From contig JAHEKH010000008.1 in assembly GCA_024638445.1 (NCBI GenBank), positions 1 to 52,617 on the forward strand: 52,617 nucleotides of DNA. The letters are read 5' to 3'. Shown piece after piece: positions 1 to 8,560 of this stretch. This DNA comes from Gammaproteobacteria bacterium (lineage in GTDB: Bacteria > Pseudomonadota > Gammaproteobacteria > Steroidobacterales > JABDKV01). The position numbers were made by a program, and so were the translations under genes. How positions within the stretch are numbered: the stretch's first letter is position 1; each line of letters starts with the position of its first letter. The notes beneath the pieces are model-generated. The model did not search any database. It saw only the letters and a program-made list of their open reading frames with translations, and was not told the DNA's origin.

Positions 1-162
1 GAAGCGCTGATGTCGGCCGCCGATTCTGCCGTGTACACCGTCAAACAGGCGGGCCGGAACCAGTTTGCGTCGTGGAATGAACTCAACAACGAAGGAAAGG
101 CGCTGGAAGCCCCGGGACGCGACTACCGGGAACCCGAATCGGCAACCCAGGAGCAATCATGA
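1..162 (+). CDS. C-terminal fragment of a GGDEF-domain protein (gene starts before the window)
   Basis: Reading from base 1 in frame 1 gives 53 residues ending at TGA. The segment ADSAVYTVKQAGRNQF matches the last helix of GGDEF domains (A-D-x-A-L-Y-x-A-K-x-x-G-R-N), so this is the tail of a diguanylate cyclase or a degenerate relative. The GGDEF motif itself lies outside the window, so activity cannot be judged. A polar tail of about 30 residues follows the domain. The stop overlaps the start of the next gene (ATGA), so the two are probably co-transcribed and translationally coupled, linking c-di-GMP metabolism to an HDOD protein just upstream of the flagellar regulators. Confidence 0.8.
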   Translation, partial: EALMSAADSAVYTVKQAGRNQFASWNELNNEGKALEAPGRDYREPESATQEQS

Positions 163-1004
163 ACCAGTCCACCCAAGCCGGATTTACTTTCGTCCAGAAT
201 CTCGCCGCCGACCTGAACAAGGGTGATGTCAAGATACCGTCGTTTCCGGACATCGTAATCCGGATCAAGCGGGCGCTGGAAGATGAAAATTGCGATATCG
301 AGAAGCTGACGAAGGTAGTCAGCAGCGATCCCGCACTCGCGGCCAGGCTCCTGGCGCTGGCCAACTCGGCGTTGCTGCAACGCGGTGCGAAGCAGGTCCA
401 GGACCTGCGCACTGCGGTCGGCCGCCTCGGCCAGAAAATGGTGCGCAACACCGCGATGTCGGTCGCGGTCGAACAGATTTTTCTCGGCAGCTCGCTCGGC
501 TCACACCGCGAACGCCTGCGGGAAATATTCAGGGAATCCACCCGGGTTGCCGCCTATACGTTTACGCTGGCGCGGACCCTGACAAAGATCAACCCGGACG
601 AAGCGCTGATGGCCGGGCTGCTGCACAATGTCGGAAAACTCTACATCATCATGCAGGCCACCAACCACCCGGAATTTATCGACAGCGACGAGACCATGGA
701 CCAGCTCATGCAGAACTGGCACGGGCAGATTGGCAAAGCCATTATCGAGGGCTGGGGTTTCTCGGAAGCAATGGCCGACGCTGCGGCCGACCATTCGGAC
801 CTGGAACGCGCGGTGATGGGGCCCGCGGACCTGACCGATATCGTTACGGTTGCCTCGCTATTGGCCCAGCCCGCCGCGAACGAAGATGAATTCAGTTCGG
901 TGCGTGCCTGGAGCCGGCTGAACCTGTGCGACGAAAGGCAGCTTGCCATAATCCACGATTCGGAGTCCGATATTGATGCAATGGCCGCTGCACTGGGTGG
1001 TTAG
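159..1004 (+). CDS. HDOD-domain signalling protein
   Basis: This 281-residue protein is essentially one HDOD domain. It has the usual opening (PSFPDIVIRIKRALED, residues about 28-43), a central helical core with SSDPALAARLLALANSA, and a LMAGLLHNVGKL segment near residue 155 where a true HD phosphohydrolase would carry HD; here it is HN. HDOD proteins are non-catalytic relatives of HD phosphohydrolases and act as regulatory scaffolds, for example in motility and c-di-GMP control. The exact partner is unknown. The start is fixed by the ATGA overlap with the upstream GGDEF gene. Two further HDOD proteins occur at the other end of the window. Confidence 0.85.
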   Translation: MNQSTQAGFTFVQNLAADLNKGDVKIPSFPDIVIRIKRALEDENCDIEKLTKVVSSDPALAARLLALANSALLQRGAKQVQDLRTAVGRLGQKMVRNTAMSVAVEQIFLGSSLGSHRERLREIFRESTRVAAYTFTLARTLTKINPDEALMAGLLHNVGKLYIIMQATNHPEFIDSDETMDQLMQNWHGQIGKAIIEGWGFSEAMADAAADHSDLERAVMGPADLTDIVTVASLLAQPAANEDEFSSVRAWSRLNLCDERQLAIIHDSESDIDAMAAALGG

Positions 1005-1066
1005 AGCTAACGTCTCAAGCAATAATTGATCGCGTCGATTTCCTGACTGAACCGAACGACAACTTT

Positions 1067-1185
1067 TCGTCATAGCGCCATTCCTTTGGCTGAATTGTGA
1101 TGATCATCACAGGCAGCCGTGTAAACCGGTGGTAGTTTTCTGACTCCACGGTCATGTTTTTTACATAAATGTGACGCTATGACGA
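1067..1185. repeat. Widely spaced inverted repeat in the flrA upstream region
   Basis: TCGTCATAGCG at 1067-1077 is repeated as its exact reverse complement CGCTATGACGA at 1175-1185. The match extends to 14 bases with one mismatch. The arms are about 97 bases apart and bracket the CRP-like palindrome at 1096-1111. The right arm lies about 40 bases before the flrA start. They could be two binding sites for one regulator, such as an autoregulatory FlrA site or an unknown factor. A chance match of 11 bases is possible but unlikely in 200 bases. Confidence 0.5.
1096..1111. promoter_or_regulatory. CRP/Vfr-type operator upstream of flrA
   Basis: TGTGATGATCATCACA is a perfect 16-base palindrome that fits the CRP/Vfr consensus TGTGA-N6-TCACA without mismatch. 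It lies about 110 bases before the flrA start. In Pseudomonas aeruginosa Vfr binds the fleQ promoter and represses it, so a cAMP-dependent input into this flagellar master gene is a reasonable inference. No convincing sigma-70 promoter could be fixed, so whether the site activates or represses is not clear. Confidence 0.75.
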
Positions 1186-1222
1186 GGATTGTCATGGAAC
1201 GGATTACGACATGGAGGCGTCG

Positions 1223-2332
1223 ATGCATGCGAAGGACACTGCGCTAGGGATCTATTCGGCTGGCGATACCGGGCAACCGGGTAGATACGAAGGGCGGGCT
1301 ACGCAGCGCCGCGACACAACACAACCTGCAGCCGGTCACTTCCGGCCCCGCGGAAAGTCACCCCTGATAGAGGCGGTGCACCGGCTGATCGACCAGGTAG
1401 CGGCGCACGACACCAGCGTGCTCATCACCGGTGAATCCGGTACCGGCAAAGAGCTGGTCGCACGCAACATCCACGAACTCTCTGCCCGCTCGGACAAACC
1501 CTTTGTACCGGTCAACTGCGGCGCAATCCCGGCCGAGCTCATCGAGAGCGAGCTCTTCGGTCATGAAAAAGGCGCCTTTACCGGTGCCATCACCGCGCGC
1601 AAGGGCCGCTTCGAAATGGCCGAGGGCGGCACCCTGTTTCTCGACGAGATAGGGGACATGGACCTGTCGATGCAGGTCAAGCTCCTGCGGGTGCTGCAGG
1701 AACGCGTGTATGAAAGGGTCGGCGGGACCGAAACCCGGCGCTGCAATGTCCGGATCATCGCCGCAACGCACCGCGACCTGGAGAAGCGCATCGCCGAGCG
1801 GCGTTTTCGTGAAGACCTCTATTACCGGCTCAGCGTGTTTCCCATCGAGACGCCGGCGCTTCGTGACCGCATCGAGGATCTCCCCGAGTTGATCGAACAT
1901 CTGGCGAAGCGAACCGCTGCCGGCGGGCATTCGAAAATCCGTTTCTCGACCACCGCGATGGCCTCGTTGGCCAGCTACGACTGGCCGGGTAACGTGCGGG
2001 AGCTGGCCAACCTCGTCGAGCGCCTGGCGATTACCCACCCGTCGGGCACCATCGAGGCCTCGTCGCTGCCGCCCAAGTACTGCGCCAACGATGCCCACAG
2101 CATTGGCGCGGTACTGAATCCGCAGCGTCCCGCTGCAATTAACGGGTTTGTCGACCTGCCGGCCGACGGTCTGGACCTGCGCGAACACCTGCGCTCGATC
2201 GAGCGCCAGCTGATCCGCAAGGCACTGGGCGAAACAGACGGTGTCGTTGCACGGGCCGCACGCCTGCTGCAGCTGCGCCGGACGACGCTGGTCGAGAAGA
2301 TGCGCAAGTACGACGTTCGGGCGCATACCTGA
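1223..2332 (+). CDS. flrA: Sigma-54-dependent flagellar master regulator, FlrA/FleQ type, lacking the N-terminal domain
   Basis: This AAA+ enhancer-binding protein should activate sigma-54 promoters of the middle flagellar genes. Visible parts are Walker A GESGTGKE (residues about 70-77), the sigma-54 contact loop GAFTGA (117-122), Walker [11 protein letters not shown], an arginine-finger region FREDLYYRL, and a C-terminal Fis-type helix-turn-helix. At 369 residues it is about 120 shorter than FleQ, because the N-terminal FleQ domain is missing and there is no room for it upstream. The LFRS segment used by FleQ to bind c-di-GMP is also not visible. Start choice: the ATG at 1223 has GGAGG five bases before it; an in-frame ATG at 1211 lacks a good ribosome site. 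Position just before flrBC supports the assignment. Confidence 0.88.
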   Translation: MHAKDTALGIYSAGDTGQPGRYEGRATQRRDTTQPAAGHFRPRGKSPLIEAVHRLIDQVAAHDTSVLITGESGTGKELVARNIHELSARSDKPFVPVNCGAIPAELIESELFGHEKGAFTGAITARKGRFEMAEGGTLFLDEIGDMDLSMQVKLLRVLQERVYERVGGTETRRCNVRIIAATHRDLEKRIAERRFREDLYYRLSVFPIETPALRDRIEDLPELIEHLAKRTAAGGHSKIRFSTTAMASLASYDWPGNVRELANLVERLAITHPSGTIEASSLPPKYCANDAHSIGAVLNPQRPAAINGFVDLPADGLDLREHLRSIERQLIRKALGETDGVVARAARLLQLRRTTLVEKMRKYDVRAHT

Positions 2333-2334
2333 GT

Positions 2335-2354
2335 CTGACTAACCACTGACTAAC
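2335..2354. repeat. Short direct repeat between flrA and flrB
   Basis: CTGACTAAC occurs at 2335-2343 and again at 2346-2354, so the copies are 11 bases apart, one helical turn. This is the arrangement of half-sites for a protein bound on one DNA face, but the repeat is short and no promoter was recognised next to it. Confidence 0.35.
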
Positions 2355-2380
2355 AACATATCGCGGAAGGAATCGCAAAG

Positions 2381-3592
2381 ATGCAGGGACACATAGCAAC
2401 GAAGAACCGGGCCGCCGAGCTGGAACGTGCTTTTGACGCGTTCACCCAGACCTCTTTACAGCTCGAAGACGCGTACCGGGAACTCGAGGAACGTGTCGAG
2501 ACTCTCAGTGCTGCACTGGCGCGCGCTCAGGACGAGCGGCTCGTGCAGCTGGCGGAAAAAGAAAAACTGGCCGACCGGCTGCAGGGACTGCTGGAAACCC
2601 TGCCGGCCGGAGTGATCGTGTTGGATGGACAGGGATTTGTCCAGGAATGTAATCCCGGTGCCGAGGCGCTGCTGGGCCAGGAGCTCGCAGGCCACGCATG
2701 GACGCAGATCGTCGAAGACACCTTTGCCATGGAAGGCGACGGCGCCGGGGAATTTATGCTTTGCGACGGACGTGAGGTAGCGGTCTGCAGCCGGCCGCTG
2801 GAAAAACAGCCAGGACGCATCGTGCTCATCAGCGACGTGACCGAGACCCGGCGTATGCAAAAAGTCATTGCCCGTAACCGGCGTTTGTCCGAGATGGGCC
2901 AGATGAACGCCAGGCTGGCGCACCAGCTGCGCACCCCGCTGGCAACGGCGATTCTTTATGCCTCGCAGCTCACGGACGAGTCTTCGAGTCCCCGGAGCAT
3001 CCGCTACAACGACAAAATCCTGTCCAGCCTGAGAAACCTTGAACGCATGGTCAACGACATGCTGCGGTTTGCCGGTGGCGGTACCCAGGGTGATTCGGAA
3101 GCCCTCGACGTCAACAGCCTGTTCGCCGAAGTAGCTGCGCAAATGGAATCGCAGCTGGCGGACGGCAAGACGCTGGAATTCGGAACGCCGGCCGGGCTCC
3201 AGGCCATTGGTCATCGCGAGGCGCTGGTCGGTGCCCTTCTCAACCTGGCCACCAATGCCGCGCAGTCGGATGACAGCGTCCATATCGTGATGGAGGCACG
3301 CCTCGACGACGAAGCCGTGGTCCTGTCCGTTCGCGATAACGGGCCCGGTGTGCCGCAGGACAAGCGCGACACCATTTTTGATCCGTTCTACACCACCCGC
3401 AACCACGGCACCGGGCTCGGCCTGGCGGTCGTAGCCTCTGTCGCCCGCGGTCATGGTGGCCGTGTGGAGGTCAGCGAAGCAGAGGGCGGCGGTGCCGTCT
3501 TTTCGATCGTCCTGCCGCTGCAAAAAACGCCAGCGCTGCCCAGCGGCCGCAAGCTGACATCGATGATTGAAGCCGTCGGGGCAGTCGCTTGA
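2381..3592 (+). CDS. flrB: Flagellar sensor histidine kinase FlrB/FleS
   Basis: This soluble 403-residue kinase should phosphorylate FlrC, the next gene product. It has an N-terminal coiled coil (about 10-68), a PAS domain (about 70-160), a dimerisation/phosphoacceptor helix with LAHQLRTPLATA (His181), and an HATPase domain with the N box (NLATNAAQSDD), G1 box DNGPGVP and G2 box GTGLGLAVV. No membrane segment is seen, as in FlrB and FleS. GGAAGGAA lies upstream of the ATG. Its stop overlaps the TTG start of flrC, so the pair is translationally coupled. Confidence 0.93.
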   Translation: MQGHIATKNRAAELERAFDAFTQTSLQLEDAYRELEERVETLSAALARAQDERLVQLAEKEKLADRLQGLLETLPAGVIVLDGQGFVQECNPGAEALLGQELAGHAWTQIVEDTFAMEGDGAGEFMLCDGREVAVCSRPLEKQPGRIVLISDVTETRRMQKVIARNRRLSEMGQMNARLAHQLRTPLATAILYASQLTDESSSPRSIRYNDKILSSLRNLERMVNDMLRFAGGGTQGDSEALDVNSLFAEVAAQMESQLADGKTLEFGTPAGLQAIGHREALVGALLNLATNAAQSDDSVHIVMEARLDDEAVVLSVRDNGPGVPQDKRDTIFDPFYTTRNHGTGLGLAVVASVARGHGGRVEVSEAEGGGAVFSIVLPLQKTPALPSGRKLTSMIEAVGAVA

Positions 3593-4944
3593 GCGACCGC
3601 GCCGTACTGGTCGTCGAGGACGATGCCGCTTTGCGTGACGCGCTGGCGGATACGCTGGAGAACGCCGGACACACCGTTGTCACTGCCGGCGACGGTGAAG
3701 ATGCGCTCACCCAACTGGAAAAAGAGGACATCGGCATCGTCGTGAGTGATGTACAGATGGAGCCGATGAACGGCCACCAGCTGCTGCGCCAGGTGCGTAC
3801 GACGCGTCCCGACCTGCCTTTTGTCCTGATCACCGCCTTCGGCACGATCGAGAAAGCCGTCACCGCCATGCGCGACGGCGCCACCGATTACCTGGTCAAG
3901 CCATTCGAAGCCGGTGTGCTGGTCGACATGGTCGCGCAGTTCGACACCGAGACCAGCGACGACAGCGAGATCGTGGCTGTCGATCCCGCCAGCGCCACGG
4001 TCGCAGAGTTGGCCCGGCGCGTGGCCGCCAGCGAGGCAACGGTCCTGCTGAGCGGCGAGAGCGGCACGGGCAAGGAAGTCTATGCGCGCTACATCCACAG
4101 CAACTCGACCCGCGCCGAAGGTCCGTTCGTTGCCATCAACTGTGCAGCGATACCAGACAACATGCTGGAGGCCGTCCTGTTCGGTCATGAAAAGGGCGCG
4201 TTCACCGGGGCCGTCAGCTCACATGCCGGCAAGTTCGAGCAGGCCCAGCGTGGCACGCTGCTGCTCGACGAAATCTCGGAGATGGACCTCGGGCTCCAGG
4301 CCAAGCTGTTACGTGTGCTGCAGGAACGCGAGGTGGAGCGTGTCGGTGGCAAGAGCCAGGTATCGCTCGATGTGCGCGTCCTGGCCACGACCAACCGCGA
4401 CCTGCGGTCAGAGGTAGTAGCCGGTCGCTTTCGTGAGGACCTGTACTACCGGCTCAACGTTTTTCCGATGACGCTGCCGCCGCTTCGCGACCGTCCCGGC
4501 GATATCGTGCCGCTGGCCCGTCACCTGCTCGAGCGGCATTGTGCCGGCGTTCGTACGGTACCGGTCATTACCGACGACGCCGCCGAAGCATTACAGAGTC
4601 ACGCGTGGCCGGGCAACGTCCGGGAACTCGACAACCTGCTGCAGCGAACCCTGATCCTGCTGCACGGGGAACAGATCACCGCCGCCGATATCCATTTCGA
4701 GAATGGACCGGCACCGGTCACCCTGGCCGGCGAAATAATGACGGACGACGACGATGCGCCGCTGCAAAACCGGCTTCGCGACCGTGAGCACCGTCTGATT
4801 CTCGACGCTTTACGCAAGGGCGGCAGCAAAAAGGCAGCGGCCGAAATCCTCGGAATCAGCCCGAGAACGCTGCGATACAAGATTGCGCGGCTTCGCGACG
4901 CCGGAATCGACGTGCCGCGAAAAGTTGGCGCACAAATTGCATAA
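3589..4944 (+). CDS. flrC: Sigma-54-dependent response regulator FlrC/FleR
   Basis: This 451-residue protein has a receiver domain (1-120, phosphoacceptor Asp54 in VVSDVQM, Lys in LVKPFEA), an AAA+ domain with [14 protein letters not shown] and LLLDEISEMD, and a C-terminal Fis-type helix-turn-helix (KAAAEILGISPRTLRYKI). Known FlrC/FleR, once phosphorylated by FlrB/FleS, activates basal-body and hook operons with sigma-54. The start is a TTG overlapping the flrB stop (TTGA); no ATG fits better. The last codons contain the predicted sigma-54 promoter for fliE. Confidence 0.93.
   Translation: MSDRAVLVVEDDAALRDALADTLENAGHTVVTAGDGEDALTQLEKEDIGIVVSDVQMEPMNGHQLLRQVRTTRPDLPFVLITAFGTIEKAVTAMRDGATDYLVKPFEAGVLVDMVAQFDTETSDDSEIVAVDPASATVAELARRVAASEATVLLSGESGTGKEVYARYIHSNSTRAEGPFVAINCAAIPDNMLEAVLFGHEKGAFTGAVSSHAGKFEQAQRGTLLLDEISEMDLGLQAKLLRVLQEREVERVGGKSQVSLDVRVLATTNRDLRSEVVAGRFREDLYYRLNVFPMTLPPLRDRPGDIVPLARHLLERHCAGVRTVPVITDDAAEALQSHAWPGNVRELDNLLQRTLILLHGEQITAADIHFENGPAPVTLAGEIMTDDDDAPLQNRLRDREHRLILDALRKGGSKKAAAEILGISPRTLRYKIARLRDAGIDVPRKVGAQIA
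4926..4941 (+). promoter_or_regulatory. Sigma-54 promoter of the fliE operon
   Basis: TGGCGC-ACAAA-TTGCA matches the -24/-12 consensus TGGCAC-N5-TTGCW with one mismatch and the required GG-N10-GC spacing. It lies inside the last codons of flrC. Transcription should start near 4952, about 45 bases before fliE. The homologous operon is sigma-54 dependent in Pseudomonas and Vibrio. Confidence 0.8.
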
Positions 4945-4996
4945 CCATTAATGGAACAGGATCAGTGACGGTTTTTCGACACGGGAACAGCAGGCA

Positions 4997-5320
4997 ATGA
5001 GCGATATGGACATCAACAAAGTGCTGGCAGACATGCGCGCGCTGGCATCCCAGGCCAGCCAGCGCCCGACGGAGGCCACACCGGCCGCGGAGGGACAGGC
5101 CGATTTCGGCGAGCTGTTGAAACAATCGATCGACCAGGTCAACTCGACCCAGCAGGCCGCCAGGGCACTGACCGGCAAGTTCGAGTCCGGCGACCCCGAC
5201 GTCGACCTGACCGAAGTGATGGTGGCACTGCAGAAAGCCGATATCTCGTTCAAGGCAATGACCGAAGTGCGAAACAAGCTGGTCGATGCCTACCGCGAAA
5301 TCATGAACATGCCTATCTGA
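4997..5320 (+). CDS. fliE: Flagellar hook-basal body protein FliE
   Basis: FliE joins the MS ring to the proximal rod. The 107 residues match the family in length and pattern: a variable N-terminus, then FGELLKQSIDQVNSTQQAA and the conserved C-terminal helix DLTEVMVALQKADISFKAMTEVRNK. It is the first gene of the fliEFGHIJ operon. An in-frame ATG three codons later is an alternative start; the first is kept because it has a purine-rich site (ACAGCAGG) at a suitable distance. Confidence 0.95.
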   Translation: MSDMDINKVLADMRALASQASQRPTEATPAAEGQADFGELLKQSIDQVNSTQQAARALTGKFESGDPDVDLTEVMVALQKADISFKAMTEVRNKLVDAYREIMNMPI

Positions 5321-5381
5321 GCAGGACGGTGATGGAACTACACAGGGCCCATGGAAGGGCCGTCCCGACAGAGACTGACCG

Positions 5382-6953
5382 ATGAGCGAAGCAAACCAGG
5401 CGGCTGCGGCGCCACCGAAAAACCTGTTCGAAATCCCTGCCGTCCGCCAGGGCGCGCTACTGATCGGCATCGCCGCCAGCGTCGCGGTCGGTATTGCCAC
5501 GGTGCTCTGGTCGCGCGCCCCGGACTACAGCCTGCTCTATGCCAATCTCGCAGACCGCGACGCCGGCGCGGTGGTCAATGCCCTGGTGGCAGCCGAGATT
5601 CCACACCGGCTGGAACAATCCAGCGGCGCCATCATGGTTCCGGCGGACCGGGTGCACGAGGCCCGCCTGCTGCTCGCCAGCGACGGCCTGCCCCGGGGCA
5701 GCGGCATGGGCTTCGAGCTGATCGGCGAGGAAAAAGGCCTCGGCGTCAGCCAGTTCATGGAAAATGCCCGTTATCAGCACATGCTGGAAACCGAACTGGT
5801 CCGCACCATCAGCAACCTCCGGCCAGTGCAGAGCGCCCGGGTCCACCTGGCAATGCCGAAGCAGTCCGTCTTTGTACGCGACCGGCGGCCGGGCAGCGCG
5901 TCGGTCATGGTCCAGCTCTACCCCGGACGCAGGCTCGAAGACGCGCAGGTCTCATCGATCGTCAATCTCGTCGCATCGAGCATACCCGACCTCGAACCCG
6001 GCGAAGTCACCGTCGTAGACCAGCTCGGGCGGTTGCTCACCGAGCACAACGACGCCGGCGACCTGTCCCTGACGGCGCGCCAGTTCGATTACCGCACCCG
6101 GGTTGAAGATGCCTATGCGGCCCGTATTGTCGACCTGCTAACGCCTCTCGCCGGCACCGGCAAGGTACGCGCCCAGGTAACCGCGGATTTGGATTTCACG
6201 GTGACCGAGCAGACCCAGGAACAGTACGACCCGGCCAACACCGCGGTGCGTAGTGAACAGACCAGCAACGAAACGCGTCTCGGCGATGCGGCCGCAGCCG
6301 GCGGCATTCCCGGAGCGTTGACCAATCAGCCGCCGGGTGACCAGGATGCAGCGGACGCCGAGTCAGCCAACCGCAGCTCGTCCACCACGGCTACCCGCAA
6401 CTTTGAAGTCGACCGCACGGTCAGCCACACCCGTCAGCAGACCGGAACGATCCGCCGGCTTTCTGTCGCGGTTATCGTCGACCATCGCCAGGTCGTGGCC
6501 GAGGACGGCACCGTCAGCGCCGAGCCGCTGGCGGCAGAAGAAATCGAACGCATGACCGCCCTCGCCCGCGAGGCCATCGGTTTCGACGCCGCACGCGGTG
6601 ACTCCGTCAGCGTCATTAATGCTTCATTCACCCGCCCCGAGGCGATCGAAGCCACCAAGCCCGCGTGGTGGGATATGCCGATCGTCGGCCAGGTCATCCG
6701 CCAGCTGGCCGGGGTGGTCCTGATGCTGGGGCTGATCTTCGGCCTCCTGCGACCGACCGTGCGCCACCTGCTCGTCCCGGCTCCCGCGCCGGTGGCGGCC
6801 CTGCCGGCCGGTGGCAACGCTGCAGCGGCCGAACGCGAGGTCACGCCCGCACTGACCTACGAGCAAAGCATGGCGGCCGCCCGATCGGTGGTTGGCGAAG
6901 ACCCCAGGCGTGCCGCACGCGTGGTCAAGGACTGGGTGGCCGAAGATGAATGA
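5382..6953 (+). CDS. fliF: Flagellar MS-ring protein FliF
   Basis: FliF forms the inner-membrane MS ring and the export-gate housing. The 523-residue protein has a first membrane segment at about 26-46 (LLIGIAASVAVGIATVLW), the ring-building motifs of the periplasmic part (LYANLADRDAGAVVNAL; GLGVSQFMENARYQHMLETE), a second membrane segment near residue 440 (LAGVVLMLGLIFGLL), and a short cytoplasmic tail ending AARVVKDWVAEDE that should bind FliG. It is slightly shorter than many homologues. It overlaps fliG by 8 bases. Confidence 0.96.
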   Translation: MSEANQAAAAPPKNLFEIPAVRQGALLIGIAASVAVGIATVLWSRAPDYSLLYANLADRDAGAVVNALVAAEIPHRLEQSSGAIMVPADRVHEARLLLASDGLPRGSGMGFELIGEEKGLGVSQFMENARYQHMLETELVRTISNLRPVQSARVHLAMPKQSVFVRDRRPGSASVMVQLYPGRRLEDAQVSSIVNLVASSIPDLEPGEVTVVDQLGRLLTEHNDAGDLSLTARQFDYRTRVEDAYAARIVDLLTPLAGTGKVRAQVTADLDFTVTEQTQEQYDPANTAVRSEQTSNETRLGDAAAAGGIPGALTNQPPGDQDAADAESANRSSSTTATRNFEVDRTVSHTRQQTGTIRRLSVAVIVDHRQVVAEDGTVSAEPLAAEEIERMTALAREAIGFDAARGDSVSVINASFTRPEAIEATKPAWWDMPIVGQVIRQLAGVVLMLGLIFGLLRPTVRHLLVPAPAPVAALPAGGNAAAAEREVTPALTYEQSMAAARSVVGEDPRRAARVVKDWVAEDE

Positions 6954-7944
6954 GGCGGCCATTTCCGGCGCCCAGCGTGCGGCCATTTTTCTCATGTCCC
7001 TGGACGAGGAAGAGGCCGCGGAAATCCTGCGGCACATGGATGCCGAGGAAGTCCAGAAAGTCGGCACCGCGATGACTTCGCTGAGCAACGTGTCGCGACT
7101 CCAGCTCGGCACCGTCATCCGCCAGTTCAACGATCACGTCGGCGAACGAACCTCGCTCGGCGTTGGCGCGGACGATTACGTCCGCCGCCTGCTCACCAAC
7201 GCACTCGGCGCCAAGCGGGCGCGCAGCCTGCTCGACCGCATCCTGCAAAACTCAGACAGCAGCGGTCTCGAGGCGCTGGAATGGATGGAGAACCAGGCCA
7301 TCGTCGAGATGGTGGAGGAAGAGCATCCGCAGATCATCGCTATCGTCCTCGCACATCTCGAGGCCGAGCGGGCAGCCGAGATACTAAATGGCTTCGACGA
7401 GGAAATTCGCAACGAGGTTTTCCTGCGTATTGCCACGCTGGACGATATCCAGGACAGCGCGCTGGAAGAGCTCGAGGCGGTGATGTCGCGCCACTCCGAA
7501 CCGGGTAGTAGCTCAAAATCGTCTGCCGTCGGCGGCCTGAAAGTTGCTGCCGATATTCTCAACTCTCTCGGCGAATCCGAAGAAAAGGTCATCGGTTTCG
7601 TCAAGGAAACCGATGAGACGATGGCCGAGCAAATCGAGGAACTGATGTTCTCCTTCGAGATGCTGCTGCAGATCGACGACCGCGGTATGCAGACTCTGCT
7701 GCGCGAAGTGTCGTCGGAAACCCTGACCGTCGCGCTGAAGGGCGCCGATCCCGAGATTGCCGAGAAGATCTTCAACAACATGTCGAAACGCGCCGCCGAG
7801 CTGCTGAAAGACGACCTCGAGGTTCGCGGCCCGATGCGTCTCAGCGAGGTCGAGGAAGCACAGAAAGAAATCCTCGGTGTCGCCAAGCGGCTCTCCGACG
7901 AGGGCACCATCATGCTCGGCGGCAAGGGAGAAGAGTTTGTCTGA
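6946..7944 (+). CDS. fliG: Flagellar motor switch protein FliG
   Basis: FliG is the rotor subunit that contacts the stator. Starting at the ATG at 6946 gives 332 residues, the usual family length, beginning MNEAAISGAQRAAIFLMSL. An upstream in-frame ATG at 6892 would add 18 atypical residues inside fliF and is rejected. The EHPQ motif (EEHPQIIAIVLAHL) is present near residue 125, and the C-terminal torque region carries charged residues around KRAAELLKDDLEVRGPMRLSE. It overlaps fliF by 8 bases and fliH by 8 bases. Confidence 0.96.
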   Translation: MNEAAISGAQRAAIFLMSLDEEEAAEILRHMDAEEVQKVGTAMTSLSNVSRLQLGTVIRQFNDHVGERTSLGVGADDYVRRLLTNALGAKRARSLLDRILQNSDSSGLEALEWMENQAIVEMVEEEHPQIIAIVLAHLEAERAAEILNGFDEEIRNEVFLRIATLDDIQDSALEELEAVMSRHSEPGSSSKSSAVGGLKVAADILNSLGESEEKVIGFVKETDETMAEQIEELMFSFEMLLQIDDRGMQTLLREVSSETLTVALKGADPEIAEKIFNNMSKRAAELLKDDLEVRGPMRLSEVEEAQKEILGVAKRLSDEGTIMLGGKGEEFV

Positions 7945-8560
7945 CGTCATGCGCCGCGCCGCTGTCGGCAACTGCGAGCCGTGGGAAGCACCGAGCGTCG
8001 GTCCGCGCCAGACTCGTGGCGCGACCCGAGCCGAGCTCGAGCGGCTCCATGCACAAGCGAAGCAAGAGGGCTATGACGCCGGATTCGCAAGCGGTCGCGA
8101 CGCGGGTCTCGCAGACAGCCAGGCCAGGATACGGGACCTCGAACACCGGCTGATCGCGATGATCGCAGCGCTCGAGGACCCGCTGCAGGCCGCCGACGAG
8201 GCGGTCATCGACCGGATTGCCCGGCTGTCCATTTCCCTGGCACGCCGGCTGGTCAGGCGCGAGCTGCGCACCAGCCGCGACGAAGTGGTCGGCGTCGTTC
8301 GTGAGGCACTCTCCGTGCTGCCGGTCGGTCTGCGGGAAGTGCGCCTGCACCTGCATCCCGAGGACGCCCGGCTGGTTCGTGAGGCGCTGGCGCCGCCAGA
8401 GGGTTCGGCCGCCTGGCAGATCGTCGAAGATCCGGTCATATCGCGCGGCGGCTGCCGCATCAGCTCGCAGACGTCGCAGGTCGATGCAACCCTCGAAACC
8501 CGTTTCAACCGGGTGATCAATTCGATGCTGGGCGACGAGCGTAACGACAACAGCGCATGA
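7937..8560 (+). CDS. fliH: Flagellar export ATPase regulator FliH
   Basis: FliH holds and restrains the FliI ATPase and links it to the C ring. The middle part (about 30-60) is rich in Ala, Gly, Glu and Arg with glycine-spaced repeats ([15 protein letters not shown]), typical of FliH. The C-terminal domain has [21 protein letters not shown] and LRLHPED-like features. TTG at 7937 is chosen because GGGAGAAG sits at the right distance (207 residues). An ATG at 7949 is too far from that site, and an ATG at 7877 lies deep inside fliG. Confidence 0.9.
   Translation: MSDVMRRAAVGNCEPWEAPSVGPRQTRGATRAELERLHAQAKQEGYDAGFASGRDAGLADSQARIRDLEHRLIAMIAALEDPLQAADEAVIDRIARLSISLARRLVRRELRTSRDEVVGVVREALSVLPVGLREVRLHLHPEDARLVREALAPPEGSAAWQIVEDPVISRGGCRISSQTSQVDATLETRFNRVINSMLGDERNDNSA

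Noticed and set aside
2290-2306. GG-N10-GC match (TGGTCG-AGAAG-ATGCG) at the end of flrA as a sigma-54 promoter for flrB
   Set aside because: Spacing is right, but several consensus bases differ, unlike the near-perfect elements elsewhere in the window.
1358-2326. 322-codon open frame on the minus strand opposite flrA
   Set aside because: Antisense to an AAA+ domain with intact motifs; the product has no recognisable domain.
6892-6945. Upstream ATG as the start of fliG
   Set aside because: It would add 18 residues unlike any FliG N-terminus; the ATG at 6946 gives the normal length and start.
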